Below the pieces are notes generated by a model that saw only the letters and a list, made by a program, of their open reading frames with translations, was not told the origin of the DNA and did no database searches. Position numbers and translations under genes: made by a program. From NCBI RefSeq assembly GCF_900116645.1, contig NZ_FPBO01000013.1, forward strand, positions 62,001 through 126,000: a stretch of 64,000 nucleotides of DNA, in the 5' to 3' direction. Of this stretch, positions 52,833-62,834 are shown piece after piece (the first letter of the stretch is position 1; each line of letters starts with the position of its first letter). The DNA is from Pseudoduganella namucuonensis. Its GTDB lineage: Bacteria; Pseudomonadota; Gammaproteobacteria; Burkholderiales; Burkholderiaceae_D.

Positions 52833-52980
52833 AACCAACCGCGTAAAGCAGGGGTCAGACCCATTGGGTCTGACCCCGGAATTTGCCTCTGGTTTGCAGC
52901 ACGAAAAACGTGGTCTGTCCCTGGTTTTACGAAAAACGTGGACTCGGCGTCCCCGTCTGTCCCCGGTTCTACCCGGTTTT
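52831..52980. repeat. composite type 2 repeat region between paaJ and the ABC transporter genes
   Basis: GGGGTCAGACCC (52851-52862) and its complement (52866-52877), three bases apart, form a hairpin, followed by the outer half GGAATTTGCCTCTGGTTT. Directly after it come two tandem copies of ACGAAAAACGTGG (near 52901 and 52929), each followed by a CTGTCCC/GTCTGTCCCCGG piece of the GGGGACAGACC variant. So two sub-types are stacked in one gap. Here the flanking genes point the same way, unlike most other copies. Confidence 0.8.
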
Positions 52981-53023
52981 AAAGCATTTTTTGATCATTC
53001 TAATAATTAATGGAGACACAAAA

Positions 53024-54172
53024 ATGTTCACGAACTTCCTCAAGAAATCCGCCATCGCCGCCGCCATGCTCCTCGCCGCGGGCAGTGCGCTGGCGCAGAA
53101 CATCAAGATCGGTTCCGTGCTGTCCGTCTCCGGCCCGGCCGCCTTCCTGGGCGACCCCGAGTTGAAAACGCTGCAGATGTACGTCGAGAAGATCAACGCC
53201 GAGGGCGGCGTCCTGGGACGCAAGCTGGAGCTGGTGCATTACGACGACGGCAGCGACGCCGCCAAGGCCAACGGCTTCACCAAGCGCCTGATCGAGTCCG
53301 ACAAGGTGGACGTGCTGATCGGCGGCACCACCACCGGCGCCACCATGGCCATGGCCCCGCTGGTGGACAAGGCCGGCCTGCCCTTCATCTCGCTGGCCGG
53401 CGCCGTGGTGATCATCGACCCGGTGAAGAAATGGGTGTTCAAGACTCCCCACACCGACCGCATGGCCGCCGAGAAGGTGTTCGAGGACATGAAGAAGCGC
53501 GGCATCGCCAAGGTGGGCCTGCTGTCGGAGACCAGCGGCTTCGGCGCCTCCGGCCGCAAGGAATCGCAGGCGGTCGCCTCCAAGTATGGCATCACGCTGG
53601 TGGCCGATGAAACCTACGGCCCCAAGGACACCGACGTCACCGCCCAGCTCACCCGCATCAAGAACACCGCCGGCGTGCAGGCGGTGTTCGTGTTCGGGCT
53701 GGGGCAGGGGCCCGCCGTCGTCACCAAGAACTACGGCCAGCTGGCGATGACCGCGCTGCCGATGTACCAGTCGCACGGTGTCGCGTCGGACGAGTACATC
53801 AAGCTGTCCGGCAAGGCCGCCGAGGGCGTGCGCCTGCCCACCCCGTCGCTGCTGATTGGCCAGATGCTGCCGGCGGGTGACGCGCAGAAGGCCATCGTCA
53901 CCGGCTACGACAAGGCCTACCGCGACCGCTACAAGGTCGAACCCTCCACCTTCGGCGGCTACGCGCTGGACGCGCTCAACCTGTCCGTCGACGCCATCAA
54001 GCGCGCCGGCGGCACCGACAAGGAAAAGGTGCGCTCCGCGCTGGAGCTCACCAAGGGCTTCGTCGGCACCACCGGCGTGTTCAACATGAGCGCCGCCGAC
54101 CACATGGGACTGGACCTGTCCGCGTTCCGCATGGTCGAGGTCAAGAACGGCGACTGGCAGTTGCTGAAATAA
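53024..54172 (+). CDS. Liv-type ABC transporter substrate-binding protein
   Basis: A 382-residue periplasmic binding protein of the branched-chain amino acid type. The signal is FTNFLKKSAIAAAMLLAAGS, ending ALAQN, and KIGSVLSVSGPAAFLGDPEL opens the mature fold. VIGGTTTGATMAMAPLVDKA and SETSGFGASGRKE are typical blocks. Its position inside the paa cluster suggests that it binds phenylacetate or a related aromatic acid rather than leucine, but this is inferred. ATGGAGACAC precedes the ATG 53024. Confidence 0.88.
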   Translation: MFTNFLKKSAIAAAMLLAAGSALAQNIKIGSVLSVSGPAAFLGDPELKTLQMYVEKINAEGGVLGRKLELVHYDDGSDAAKANGFTKRLIESDKVDVLIGGTTTGATMAMAPLVDKAGLPFISLAGAVVIIDPVKKWVFKTPHTDRMAAEKVFEDMKKRGIAKVGLLSETSGFGASGRKESQAVASKYGITLVADETYGPKDTDVTAQLTRIKNTAGVQAVFVFGLGQGPAVVTKNYGQLAMTALPMYQSHGVASDEYIKLSGKAAEGVRLPTPSLLIGQMLPAGDAQKAIVTGYDKAYRDRYKVEPSTFGGYALDALNLSVDAIKRAGGTDKEKVRSALELTKGFVGTTGVFNMSAADHMGLDLSAFRMVEVKNGDWQLLK

Positions 54173-54184
54173 ACGGGACCAGCC

Positions 54185-55060
54185 ATGCTCGCCCAGTTCC
54201 TCCAGTTCCTGTACTCGGGAATGACGGTCGGCTCCGCCTATGCGCTGGCGGCGCTCGGCTTCACGATCATTTACAACACCAGCGGCGTGATCAACTTCGC
54301 CCAGGGTGAATTCATCATGCTGGGCGGGATGCTGGCCGCCATGATGGCGGGCGCCGGCGTGCCGCTGCCGCTGGCCATCATCGGCGCCGTCATCCTCACC
54401 GGCGTGGTCGGCCTGGTGATGGAGAAGGCGGTCATCGAGCCGGCGCAAAACGCGCAGGTGGTCACCCTGATCATCATCACCATCGGCGCCTCGCTGGTGA
54501 TACGCGGCCTGGTGCAGATCTGGCTGGGCAAGGGCACGCACGCGCTGGCGCCGTTCTCCGGCGACACGCCCATCATGATCCTGGGCGCCAGCCTGCTGCC
54601 GCAAAGCCTGTGGGTGCTGGGCGTGACGCTGCTCATCGTCGGCGCGCTGGGCTGGTTCTTCGGCCGCACGCTGCTGGGCAAGGCCATGCTGGCCACTTCG
54701 CACAACAAGCTGGCGGCGCAGCTGGTGGGCATCAACACGCGCCGCGTGCTGCTGCTGTCCTTCGGCCTGGCGGCGCTGCTGGGGGCCCTGGGCGGCATCC
54801 TGGTCGCGCCCATCACCTACACCTCCTACGACGCCGGCATCATGCTTGGCCTGAAGGGCTTCGTGGCGGCGGTGCTGGGTGGGCTGGGCGGCGGCGTGGG
54901 CGCCATCGCGGGCGGGCTGATACTGGGCGTCGCCGAGGCCATGACGGCGGGCTACATCTCGTCCGCCTACAAGGACGCGGTGCCCTTCGTGCTGATCCTG
55001 CTGATCCTGTTCTTCATGCCGCGCGGCCTGTTCGGCGCCAAAGTCTCGGAGCGCGTATGA
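54185..55060 (+). CDS. Liv-type ABC transporter permease (LivH-like)
   Basis: A 291-residue membrane protein with about eight helices. YALAALGFTIIYNTSGVINF, AQGEFIMLGGMLAAM and AVLGGLGGGVGAIAGGLILG are signatures of the LivH branch. It forms a channel with the next gene product. It begins 12 bases after the binding-protein gene, and its stop overlaps the next start (ATGA). Confidence 0.9.
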   Translation: MLAQFLQFLYSGMTVGSAYALAALGFTIIYNTSGVINFAQGEFIMLGGMLAAMMAGAGVPLPLAIIGAVILTGVVGLVMEKAVIEPAQNAQVVTLIIITIGASLVIRGLVQIWLGKGTHALAPFSGDTPIMILGASLLPQSLWVLGVTLLIVGALGWFFGRTLLGKAMLATSHNKLAAQLVGINTRRVLLLSFGLAALLGALGGILVAPITYTSYDAGIMLGLKGFVAAVLGGLGGGVGAIAGGLILGVAEAMTAGYISSAYKDAVPFVLILLILFFMPRGLFGAKVSERV

Positions 55061-55992
55061 GTAACGCCTTGTTCCCACGCCATCGCGGCCTGCTGATCCT
55101 GGCCCTGGTGCTCGCGCTGCTTCCGCTGGCGCTGCCCAACGCCTATTACTTCGACGTGGCGATCCGCATCGCGCTGAACGCCGTCGTCGTCATCGGCCTG
55201 AACCTGCTGATGGGCTACACGGGCCAGATCAGCCTGGGCCACGCCGGCTTCTACGGCCTGGGCGCCTACGCATCGGCGGTGCTGACCACGCATTTCAACT
55301 GGCCGCCGCTGGGCGCGCTGGCCGCCGGCGCCGCCGCCACCGGCCTGCTGGCCTTCGCGCTGGCGCGTCCCGTGCTGAAGCTGAAGGGACACACGCTGGC
55401 CATGGCCACGCTGGGCCTGGGCATCATCATCTCCATCGCCATCAACAACGAGGGGCAATGGACGGGCGGCCCGGACGGCATCGCCGTCAACGCCTTCTCC
55501 GTGCTCGGCCTGGAAGTGGCGGGCGAGAAGCAGTGGTACGCGGTGGCCGCCGCCTTGCTGCTGCTGGTGACCTGGCTGGCGCTGAACCTGATCGATTCGC
55601 CGGTTGGCCGCGCGCTGCAGGCCATCCACGGCTCGGAGGTGGCGTCGCGCGTGGTCGGCATCGACACCACCCGCTTCAAGGTGCGGGTCTTCGTGCTGTC
55701 GGCGGTGCTGGCCAGCATCGCGGGCAGCGTCAGCGCGCACTACATCGGCTTCATCACGCCGGGCATGGCGGGCTTCTTCCATTCCATCGAACTGGTGACG
55801 ATGGTGGTGGTGGGCGGCATGGCGTCCGTGTTCGGTTCCATCCTGGGCGCGGCGCTGCTTACCCTGCTGCCGCAGGTGCTGTCCGCCTTCGAGGGCTGGG
55901 AAGTGGTGGTGTTCGGCGCGATCCTGATGGCCACCATGATCTTCCTGCCGCGCGGCCTGGTGCCCAGCCTGGCGCGGCGCGCGAAAGGCTGA
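55057..55992 (+). CDS. Liv-type ABC transporter permease (LivM-like)
   Basis: A 311-residue membrane protein with about nine helices. VVIGLNLLMGYTGQISLGHA and FYGLGAYASAVLTTHFNWPP are the LivM signature, and GMASVFGSILGAALLTLLPQ follows near the C-terminus. It is the partner of the LivH-like permease. The start overlaps the previous stop by four bases, and the LivG-like gene starts four bases after its stop. Confidence 0.9.
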   Translation: MSNALFPRHRGLLILALVLALLPLALPNAYYFDVAIRIALNAVVVIGLNLLMGYTGQISLGHAGFYGLGAYASAVLTTHFNWPPLGALAAGAAATGLLAFALARPVLKLKGHTLAMATLGLGIIISIAINNEGQWTGGPDGIAVNAFSVLGLEVAGEKQWYAVAAALLLLVTWLALNLIDSPVGRALQAIHGSEVASRVVGIDTTRFKVRVFVLSAVLASIAGSVSAHYIGFITPGMAGFFHSIELVTMVVVGGMASVFGSILGAALLTLLPQVLSAFEGWEVVVFGAILMATMIFLPRGLVPSLARRAKG

Positions 55993-55996
55993 CCCG

Positions 55997-57490
<1,494 letters not shown>

Positions 57491-57492
<2 letters not shown>

Positions 57493-57555
57493 ACCAACGG
57501 CAAATTCCGGGGTCGGACCCAACGGGGTCTGACCCCGGCCTCTGCCTCTGGTTTT
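57491..57555. repeat. GGGGTC-GACCC palindrome (type 2) between livF-like gene and paaY
   Basis: CCGGGGTCGGACCC (57508-57521) and GGGTCTGACCCCGG (57525-57538) pair with one G-T mismatch over three loop bases. Outer halves AAACCAACGGCAAATT and GCCTCTGCCTCTGGTTTT extend the palindrome weakly. With the copies at 16217 and 52831 it defines a roughly 60-bp consensus with AAAACCAGAGGC ends. The flanking genes are co-directional, so it sits inside the paa transcription unit. Confidence 0.82.
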
Positions 57556-57571
57556 GAATGAAGGAACAACT

Positions 57572-58183
57572 ATGGTCAAGGTTTATGAACTGAACGGCAT
57601 CCGCCCCGTGGTCGATCCCACGGCGTATGTCCATCCCACGGCGGTGCTGATCGGCGACGTCATCATCGGCCCGCGCTGCTACGTCGGCCCGCTGGCCTCG
57701 ATGCGGGGCGACTTCGGCCGCCTGATCCTGGAGGCCGGCGCCAACCTGCAGGACGGTTGCGTGATGCACGGCTTCCCGGGCTGCGACACGGTGGTGGAGG
57801 TGGACGGCCACATCGGCCACGGCGCCGTGTTGCACGGCTGCCGCGTGGGCCGCAACGCCCTGGTGGGCATGAACGCCGTGGTGATGGACAACGCCGTCAT
57901 CGGCGCCGAGAGCATCGTCGCGGCGATGAGCTTCGTGAAGGCCAACATGCAGGTGCCGCCGCGCAGCATGGTGGTGGGCACGCCGGCGCGCGTGATGCGC
58001 CAGGTGTCCGACGACGAAATCAAATGGAAGAGCGCCGGCACCGCCCAATACCAGGAACTCACCGACCGCTCCCTCGCCACCATGCGCGAGGTGGAGGCGG
58101 CGACCGAAGTGGAACCGGACCGCAAGCGCATGGAATGGGAAACCTCCCTGCCGCTGCATCTGCACAAGAACGCGACTGAATAA
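57572..58183 (+). CDS. paaY: PaaY, gamma-carbonic-anhydrase-fold thioesterase
   Basis: A 203-residue left-handed beta-helix protein made of hexapeptide repeats (IGDVIIGPRCYVGPLASMRG, VEVDGHIGHGAVLHGCRVGR). Metal-site histidines lie in GCVMHGF, GHIGHGAVLHGC. PaaY in E. coli is a thioesterase that clears 2-hydroxycyclohepta-1,4,6-triene-1-formyl-CoA, an off-pathway product. The C-terminal 30 residues are extended and charged, as in PaaY. ATG 57572 follows AAGGAACAAC; an in-frame TTG six codons earlier is not needed. Confidence 0.9.
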   Translation: MVKVYELNGIRPVVDPTAYVHPTAVLIGDVIIGPRCYVGPLASMRGDFGRLILEAGANLQDGCVMHGFPGCDTVVEVDGHIGHGAVLHGCRVGRNALVGMNAVVMDNAVIGAESIVAAMSFVKANMQVPPRSMVVGTPARVMRQVSDDEIKWKSAGTAQYQELTDRSLATMREVEAATEVEPDRKRMEWETSLPLHLHKNATE

Positions 58184-58204
58184 ACTCACATTGGAGAACT
58201 AGTA

Positions 58205-60250
58205 ATGGCACCAACTCTGCAAAGCCTGATCGCCGGCCAATGGCATGGCAAGGAAGCCGCCACGCCGCTGCACAGCGCCCTGAACAACAGCCTGATCTAC
58301 CACACCCACGCGGAGGCGATCGACTTCGCCGAAGCCGTGACCTACGCCCGCAAGACCGGCGTGCCGGCGCTGATGAAACTGGACTTCCAGCAGCGCGCGC
58401 AGCGCCTGAAGGCGCTGGCCACCTACCTGATGGAGCGCAAGGAGGAGCTGTACAAGATCTCGCACCTCACCGGCGCCACCCGCGCCGACAGCTGGGTGGA
58501 CGTGGAAGGCGGCATCGGCACCCTGTTCGCCTACGCCAGCATGGGCAGCCGCGAACTGCCCTCGTCCAACGTGCTGCACGAGGGCCCGGCCATGGCGCTG
58601 GGCAAGCGCGGCGGCTTCGCCGGCACCCACATCCTGGTGCCGCGCGGCGGCCTGGCGGTGCACATCAACGCCTTCAACTTCCCCATCTGGGGCCTGCTGG
58701 AAAAGTTCGCGCCCAGCTTCCTGGCCGCCATGCCCTGCATCGGCAAGCCCGCCACCGCCACCAGCTACCTGACCGAGGCGGTGGTGCGCATGGCGCATGA
58801 ATCCGGCCTGCTGCCGGAAGGCGCGCTGCAGCTGGTGATCGGCAGCACCGGCGACCTGCTGGACCGCTTGTCCGGCGCCGACGTGGTGACCTTCACCGGC
58901 TCCGCCGACACCGCCGCGAAGCTGCGCACCAACCGCAACCTGATCGCCAACTCGGTGCCTTTCACCGCCGAGGCGGACTCGCTGAACTGCGCCATCCTGG
59001 CGCCGGACGTGACGCCGGACGATCCCGAGTTCGACCTGTTCGTCAAGGAAGTGGCGCGCGAGATGACCGGCAAGGCCGGCCAGAAGTGCACCGCCATCCG
59101 CCGCATCATCGTGCCGCGCGACCGCGTGGACGCGGTGGCCGAGCGCCTGCGCGAGCGGCTGGCGAAGGTCACCGTCGGCGACCCGTCGGTGGAGGGCGTG
59201 CGCATGGGCGCGTTGGCCTCCAGGGACCAGCAGCGCGATGTCGCCGAGCGTGTGGCCTTGCTCTCGCGGGGCAACGAGGTGGTGTTCGGCGCGAACGACG
59301 GCTTCAAGTTGATCGGCGAGGGCGTGGCCGAGGGCGCGTTCTTCCCGCCGACGCTGCTGCTGTGCCGCGACGCGCGCGCCAACGACGCGGTGCACGACGT
59401 GGAGGCCTTCGGCCCCGTCAGCACCATGATGACTTACGAGGGCATCGATGAGGCGCTGGACCTGGCCGCGCGCGGCAAGGGCAGCCTGGTGAGCACGCTG
59501 GTGACCAAGGATCCGAAGATCGCCGCCTACGCGGTGCCGATGGCGGCGGCCTCGCACGGCCGCGTGCACATCCTGGACCGTGAGTCGTCGGTGGACTCCA
59601 CCGGCCACGGCTCGCCGCTGCCGCAGCTGAAGCACGGCGGTCCCGGCCGCGCGGGCGGCGGCGAGGAGCTGGGCGGCATCCGCGCTGTGCGCCACTTCCT
59701 GCAGCGCGCGGCGGTGCAGGGCTCGCCGACCATGCTGGCGGCGGTGACGGGTGAATACGTGCGCGGCGCGGCCGTGCGCGAAAGCGAGCTGCATCCCTTC
59801 CGCAAGCACTTCGAGGACCTGCAAATGGGCGACTCGCTGCTGACGCACCGCCGCACCGTGAGCGAGGCGGACATCGTCAACTTCGGCGGCGTCTCGGGCG
59901 ACTACTTCTACATGCACTTCGACGAGATCGCCGCCAGGGACACGCAGTTCGGCAAGCGCATCGCGCACGGCTACTTCGTGCTGTCGGCGGCGGCGGGCCT
60001 GTTCGTGTCGCCCGCGCCGGGTCCGGTGCTGGCCAACTACGGCCTGGACAACCTGCGCTTCATCACTCCGGTGGCGATCGGCGACACCATCCGCGCGCGC
60101 CTCACCTGCAAGCGCAAGGTCGACCGCAACCGCACCGACGACAAGGGCGTCGGCCAGGGCGTGGTGGCGTGGGACGTGCAGGTTACCAACCAGAACGACG
60201 AGCTGGTGGCCAGCTACGACATCCTGACGCTGGTGTCGAAGAAGGCTTGA
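58205..60250 (+). CDS. paaZ: bifunctional oxepin-CoA hydrolase/semialdehyde dehydrogenase PaaZ
   Basis: A 681-residue fusion. The N-terminal aldehyde dehydrogenase domain (about 1-525) carries Glu256 and nucleophile Cys295 (GQKCTAI), the same numbers as in E. coli PaaZ. The C-terminal MaoC-type hydratase domain (about 535-681) has Asp566 and His571 in VSGDYFYMHF, matching the E. coli D561/H566 pair. It opens the oxepin ring and oxidises the resulting semialdehyde. The intact aldehyde dehydrogenase half means no reactive aldehyde need accumulate. It lies 21 bases after paaY and ends the cluster. Confidence 0.96.
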   Translation: MAPTLQSLIAGQWHGKEAATPLHSALNNSLIYHTHAEAIDFAEAVTYARKTGVPALMKLDFQQRAQRLKALATYLMERKEELYKISHLTGATRADSWVDVEGGIGTLFAYASMGSRELPSSNVLHEGPAMALGKRGGFAGTHILVPRGGLAVHINAFNFPIWGLLEKFAPSFLAAMPCIGKPATATSYLTEAVVRMAHESGLLPEGALQLVIGSTGDLLDRLSGADVVTFTGSADTAAKLRTNRNLIANSVPFTAEADSLNCAILAPDVTPDDPEFDLFVKEVAREMTGKAGQKCTAIRRIIVPRDRVDAVAERLRERLAKVTVGDPSVEGVRMGALASRDQQRDVAERVALLSRGNEVVFGANDGFKLIGEGVAEGAFFPPTLLLCRDARANDAVHDVEAFGPVSTMMTYEGIDEALDLAARGKGSLVSTLVTKDPKIAAYAVPMAAASHGRVHILDRESSVDSTGHGSPLPQLKHGGPGRAGGGEELGGIRAVRHFLQRAAVQGSPTMLAAVTGEYVRGAAVRESELHPFRKHFEDLQMGDSLLTHRRTVSEADIVNFGGVSGDYFYMHFDEIAARDTQFGKRIAHGYFVLSAAAGLFVSPAPGPVLANYGLDNLRFITPVAIGDTIRARLTCKRKVDRNRTDDKGVGQGVVAWDVQVTNQNDELVASYDILTLVSKKA

Positions 60251-60259
60251 GGCGAGGCC

Positions 60260-60616
60260 TCAGGCGGCCGGTTCGGGGTCCAGCGCGGCCTGGAGCCGCG
60301 CCATCGCGTCGGTGACGACTTCCACGGGCGCCGCTTCCACGAATTTGGCGTTGCGGGCGCGGTAGTCGAGAAAGCGCGCCTGGCTGACGATGGCCACGCC
60401 CTGGGTTTTCGTGCCGCTGCCCATCAGCGAAGTGGCCCAGCCGCGCACGCGGTCATAATTCCCGCCTTGCGTAATGGGCGCGACCAGGGCGCGGCCCTGC
60501 CGGTTTGATTCGGCGTTGGACAGGACCAGCACCGGGCGGCTGCCCTGGATTTCCGTGCCGAGAACCGGGTCCAGCGCCAACTGCAGTATATCGCCCTGCC
60601 GGGGGGCGCGCTTCAT
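60260..60616 (-). CDS. MazF/PemK-type endoribonuclease toxin
   Basis: A 118-residue toxin of the MazF/PemK/ChpB fold. RQGDILQLALDPVLGTEIQG and RPVLVLSNAESNRQGRALVA carry the conserved catalytic-loop residues, and VAPITQGGNYDR follows as in ChpB. It is expected to cleave mRNA when the antitoxin is lost. It is intact, and its start overlaps the antitoxin stop by four bases. It is convergent with paaZ, nine bases away, and the pair has no functional tie to phenylacetate metabolism that I can see. Confidence 0.88.
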   Translation of the reverse strand: MKRAPRQGDILQLALDPVLGTEIQGSRPVLVLSNAESNRQGRALVAPITQGGNYDRVRGWATSLMGSGTKTQGVAIVSQARFLDYRARNAKFVEAAPVEVVTDAMARLQAALDPEPAA

Positions 60617-60870
60617 TTCACTTCACTGCCGACGGCCGGCATCTCGTCCCATTCCCGTAGATCCTCTGGCATGGGGGCGGCCGGATCGCACATCGCATTC
60701 AGTTCGGCCGCCGTGTAGCGCGGCCGCTTGGCACGGATCAGCAGGCCGTCCGGCGTCGCTTGCAGCGATACCGTCTGACCGACCGTGAATCCCAGTTCGC
60801 GCAGCAGAGGTTGCGGCAAGCTGATGCCGACCGAATTGCCTTGCCGTCGTATGGTTGCTTCGCCTTCCAT
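60613..60870 (-). CDS. MazE/PemI-type antitoxin (AbrB fold)
   Basis: An 85-residue antitoxin. EGEATIRRQGNSVGISLPQP is the swapped-hairpin AbrB DNA-binding motif, and LLRELGFTVGQTVSLQATPD completes it. The C-terminal half (TAAELNAMCDPAAPMPEDLR) is the flexible toxin-binding part. It overlaps the toxin gene by four bases and probably represses its own promoter through the direct repeats just upstream. Confidence 0.88.
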   Translation of the reverse strand: MEGEATIRRQGNSVGISLPQPLLRELGFTVGQTVSLQATPDGLLIRAKRPRYTAAELNAMCDPAAPMPEDLREWDEMPAVGSEVK

Positions 60871-60887
60871 TTCATTCCCCCGCCGTC

Positions 60888-60906
60888 ATGTAATACGATG
60901 TAATAC
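60888..60906 (-). promoter_or_regulatory. direct repeats upstream of the mazE-like gene
   Basis: ATGTAATAC occurs twice, at 60888-60896 and 60898-60906, with a 10-base period that puts both copies on one face of the helix. They lie just upstream of the antitoxin start at 60870 and are the only AT-rich stretch in that gap. They are a candidate operator or extended -10 region for autoregulation; the function is inferred. Confidence 0.4.
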
Positions 60907-60982
60907 AGTTTAGGCGGCGGGTCTCGGGAAATCAAATGTGACGGCGACGTTATTGCGCAATAGCAAGAACATGGCCTCAGAG

Positions 60983-62212
60983 CTACCTGTTCAGCCCGAA
61001 CGGATCGTCGATGCTGTGGGCCGGTTCGGTGAACCATTTGGGGCCGCCGGCCGTCATGTGGAAATGGTCCTCGTGGCGGATGCCGAATTCGCCGGGGATG
61101 CAGATCATCGGCTCGTTCGAGAAGCACATGCCCACGTCCAGCGGCGTGGCGTCGCCGCCCACCAGGTAGGGCCATTCGTGGACGTCCAGGCCGATGCCGT
61201 GGCCGGTGCGGTGCGGCAGGCCTGGCAGCTTGTAGCCGGGACCGTAGCCGTCCTCCTCCAGCGCGCGGCGCGCGGCGAAATCCACCTCCTGGCAGGGCAC
61301 GCCCAGCCGCGCGGCGGCGAAGGCGGCGGCTTGCGCCTTCTTCTCGCTGTTCCACACGCCGCGCTGACGCGCCGTCGGCTCGCCGTACACGTAGGTCCGG
61401 GTGATGTCCGAGATGTAGTTGTGCACCTTGCAGCCGGTGTCGATCAGCACCATGTCGCTCTGTTTCAGCGTCTGCACGTAGCTCACGCCGTGCGGATAGG
61501 CGGTGGCCTCGCCGAACAGCACGATCACGAAATAGGAACCGGAGGCGCCCACCTTACGGTGCGCGCGGGCGATGAATTCCTCCACCTCCACGGTGGTGAT
61601 CCCCTCGCGTAGCATGCTGGCGGTGGCGACGTGCACCGCCAGCGTCATGTCCTTGGCGCGCTGCATCAGCGCGATCTCGGCGGCCGATTTGCGGGTGCGA
61701 CAGTGCGCCGTGACGGCACGCGCGTTCTCCAGCGCGTAGCCTTCCGCCAGCGGACGGATGCCGTCGTAGATGAAGAAGGCGGCGCTTTCGCAGATGCCCA
61801 CGCGCGGCGGCCGCGCGGCGTCGGGCGCGACGCCCATGCGCGCCAGCGTGGCGATGAACAGCTGGTAGGGGCTTTCGTGCTCGTCCCAGCCATTGACATT
61901 GCCCTTCACCAGCATGAAGTCCAGCAGCGTGCTTTCCTCGAACGCGGGCGCGATGTATTCGAGTTCGCCCTGCGCCGGCAGGATGGCGCCGACCATGCGT
62001 TCGCTCGGATGCCAGCGGGTGCCGGTGAAGTACAGCAGGTTGGAACCCGCGTTGATGTAGATGGCGGCGATGCCCTGGGCGCGCATGAAGGCCTGCGCCT
62101 TGGCGATGCGTTGCAGGTGTTCGTCCTTGCCGATAGGGGTGGCGCCTTCCATCATGTTGGACAGGGACGCCAGTGCTTGTTCCGCGGTTTTGCCGCCTAC
62201 GCCTATGGTCAT
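60983..62212 (-). CDS. M24-family metallopeptidase (Xaa-Pro type)
   Basis: A 409-residue pita-bread-fold enzyme. The N-terminal creatinase-like domain covers about 1-165. The metal ligands are visible as MVLIDTGC, ISDITRTYVYG, RTGHGIGLDVHEW, FSNEPMICIPGEFG and IRHEDHFHM (Asp, Asp, His, Glu, Glu). Members include Xaa-Pro aminopeptidases and ectoine hydrolases, so the true substrate is open. Start 62212 is chosen because GGAGGAG lies at the right spacing; an in-frame start 21 codons earlier lacks one. It is divergent from no gene, following the pseudopilin run on the same strand after 92 bases. Confidence 0.88.
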   Translation of the reverse strand: MTIGVGGKTAEQALASLSNMMEGATPIGKDEHLQRIAKAQAFMRAQGIAAIYINAGSNLLYFTGTRWHPSERMVGAILPAQGELEYIAPAFEESTLLDFMLVKGNVNGWDEHESPYQLFIATLARMGVAPDAARPPRVGICESAAFFIYDGIRPLAEGYALENARAVTAHCRTRKSAAEIALMQRAKDMTLAVHVATASMLREGITTVEVEEFIARAHRKVGASGSYFVIVLFGEATAYPHGVSYVQTLKQSDMVLIDTGCKVHNYISDITRTYVYGEPTARQRGVWNSEKKAQAAAFAAARLGVPCQEVDFAARRALEEDGYGPGYKLPGLPHRTGHGIGLDVHEWPYLVGGDATPLDVGMCFSNEPMICIPGEFGIRHEDHFHMTAGGPKWFTEPAHSIDDPFGLNR

Positions 62213-62303
62213 GTGCTTCTCCTCCTGATAAGTGGCGAGGATGATAGCAGTTCCGGCGCGGCGAAAAAACGCCATCGGCGCGGTTTTCGAGGTCCTGTGC
62301 CGA

Positions 62304-62834
62304 TTAGGTTTTTGGCGGTGCGGAATTCGGCATAGCGGGCGCGTTCGGCCCGGCCGGTGGCGCGTTCGTGAACATGTCGGCCGGATAGGTGAACAGCCAG
62401 TCGGCGTAGCGCGCCTTCTTGTGCAGCATGCGGTCCTCCTCGTGGAAGCCGCCCTGCTTGATGGGCTGCAGCTCGGACAGCGAATGCACGCCGACGATGC
62501 GGCCCTGCTGTCGTATCAGCCCCCATTCGGCCTTGCCGGTGACGGGGTCCGCGTACAGGCGGCGCAGGTGGCGTTTGGCGCCGGGATAGCGCGGGTCCTT
62601 CAGCAGTTCCTCCAGCGTGAGCGGATACTGGGCCACGCCGCCCGCGCCCTTGGCCTCGTGGTAGCGGCCCAGCGCCTGGCGGAACTCGTGGCCGACGAAC
62701 AGCAGTTGCGCCTCCTTGTCGCGCCGCGCGGCGGTGGCGTACAGCTCGGAGCCGATGACCAGGCTGGCGCCCATGAAGCCGATCAGCATCAGGGTCCAAA
62801 TGTAGGCGAAGCCGCCGCAGTGCCGTCGCCTCAT
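62304..62834 (-). CDS. minor pseudopilin-like protein of a type II secretion-like system
   Basis: A 176-residue protein with an N-terminal hydrophobic helix (GGFAYIWTLMLIGFMGASLV) like a class III signal, then a globular domain with FRQALGRYHEAKGAGGVAQY and a LTLEELLKDPRYPGAKRHL block that resembles pseudopilin-associated proteins. The processing site reads G-FAYIW and lacks the Glu at position +5 seen in major pseudopilins, as in GspK-like minor ones. Its start overlaps the previous gene's stop by four bases (ATGA), so it is translated with it. Confidence 0.72.
   Translation of the reverse strand: MRRRHCGGFAYIWTLMLIGFMGASLVIGSELYATAARRDKEAQLLFVGHEFRQALGRYHEAKGAGGVAQYPLTLEELLKDPRYPGAKRHLRRLYADPVTGKAEWGLIRQQGRIVGVHSLSELQPIKQGGFHEEDRMLHKKARYADWLFTYPADMFTNAPPAGPNAPAMPNSAPPKT

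Noticed and set aside
60983-62212. Specific call as ectoine hydrolase
   Set aside because: The M24 metal ligands are general, and no ectoine catabolic genes are nearby.
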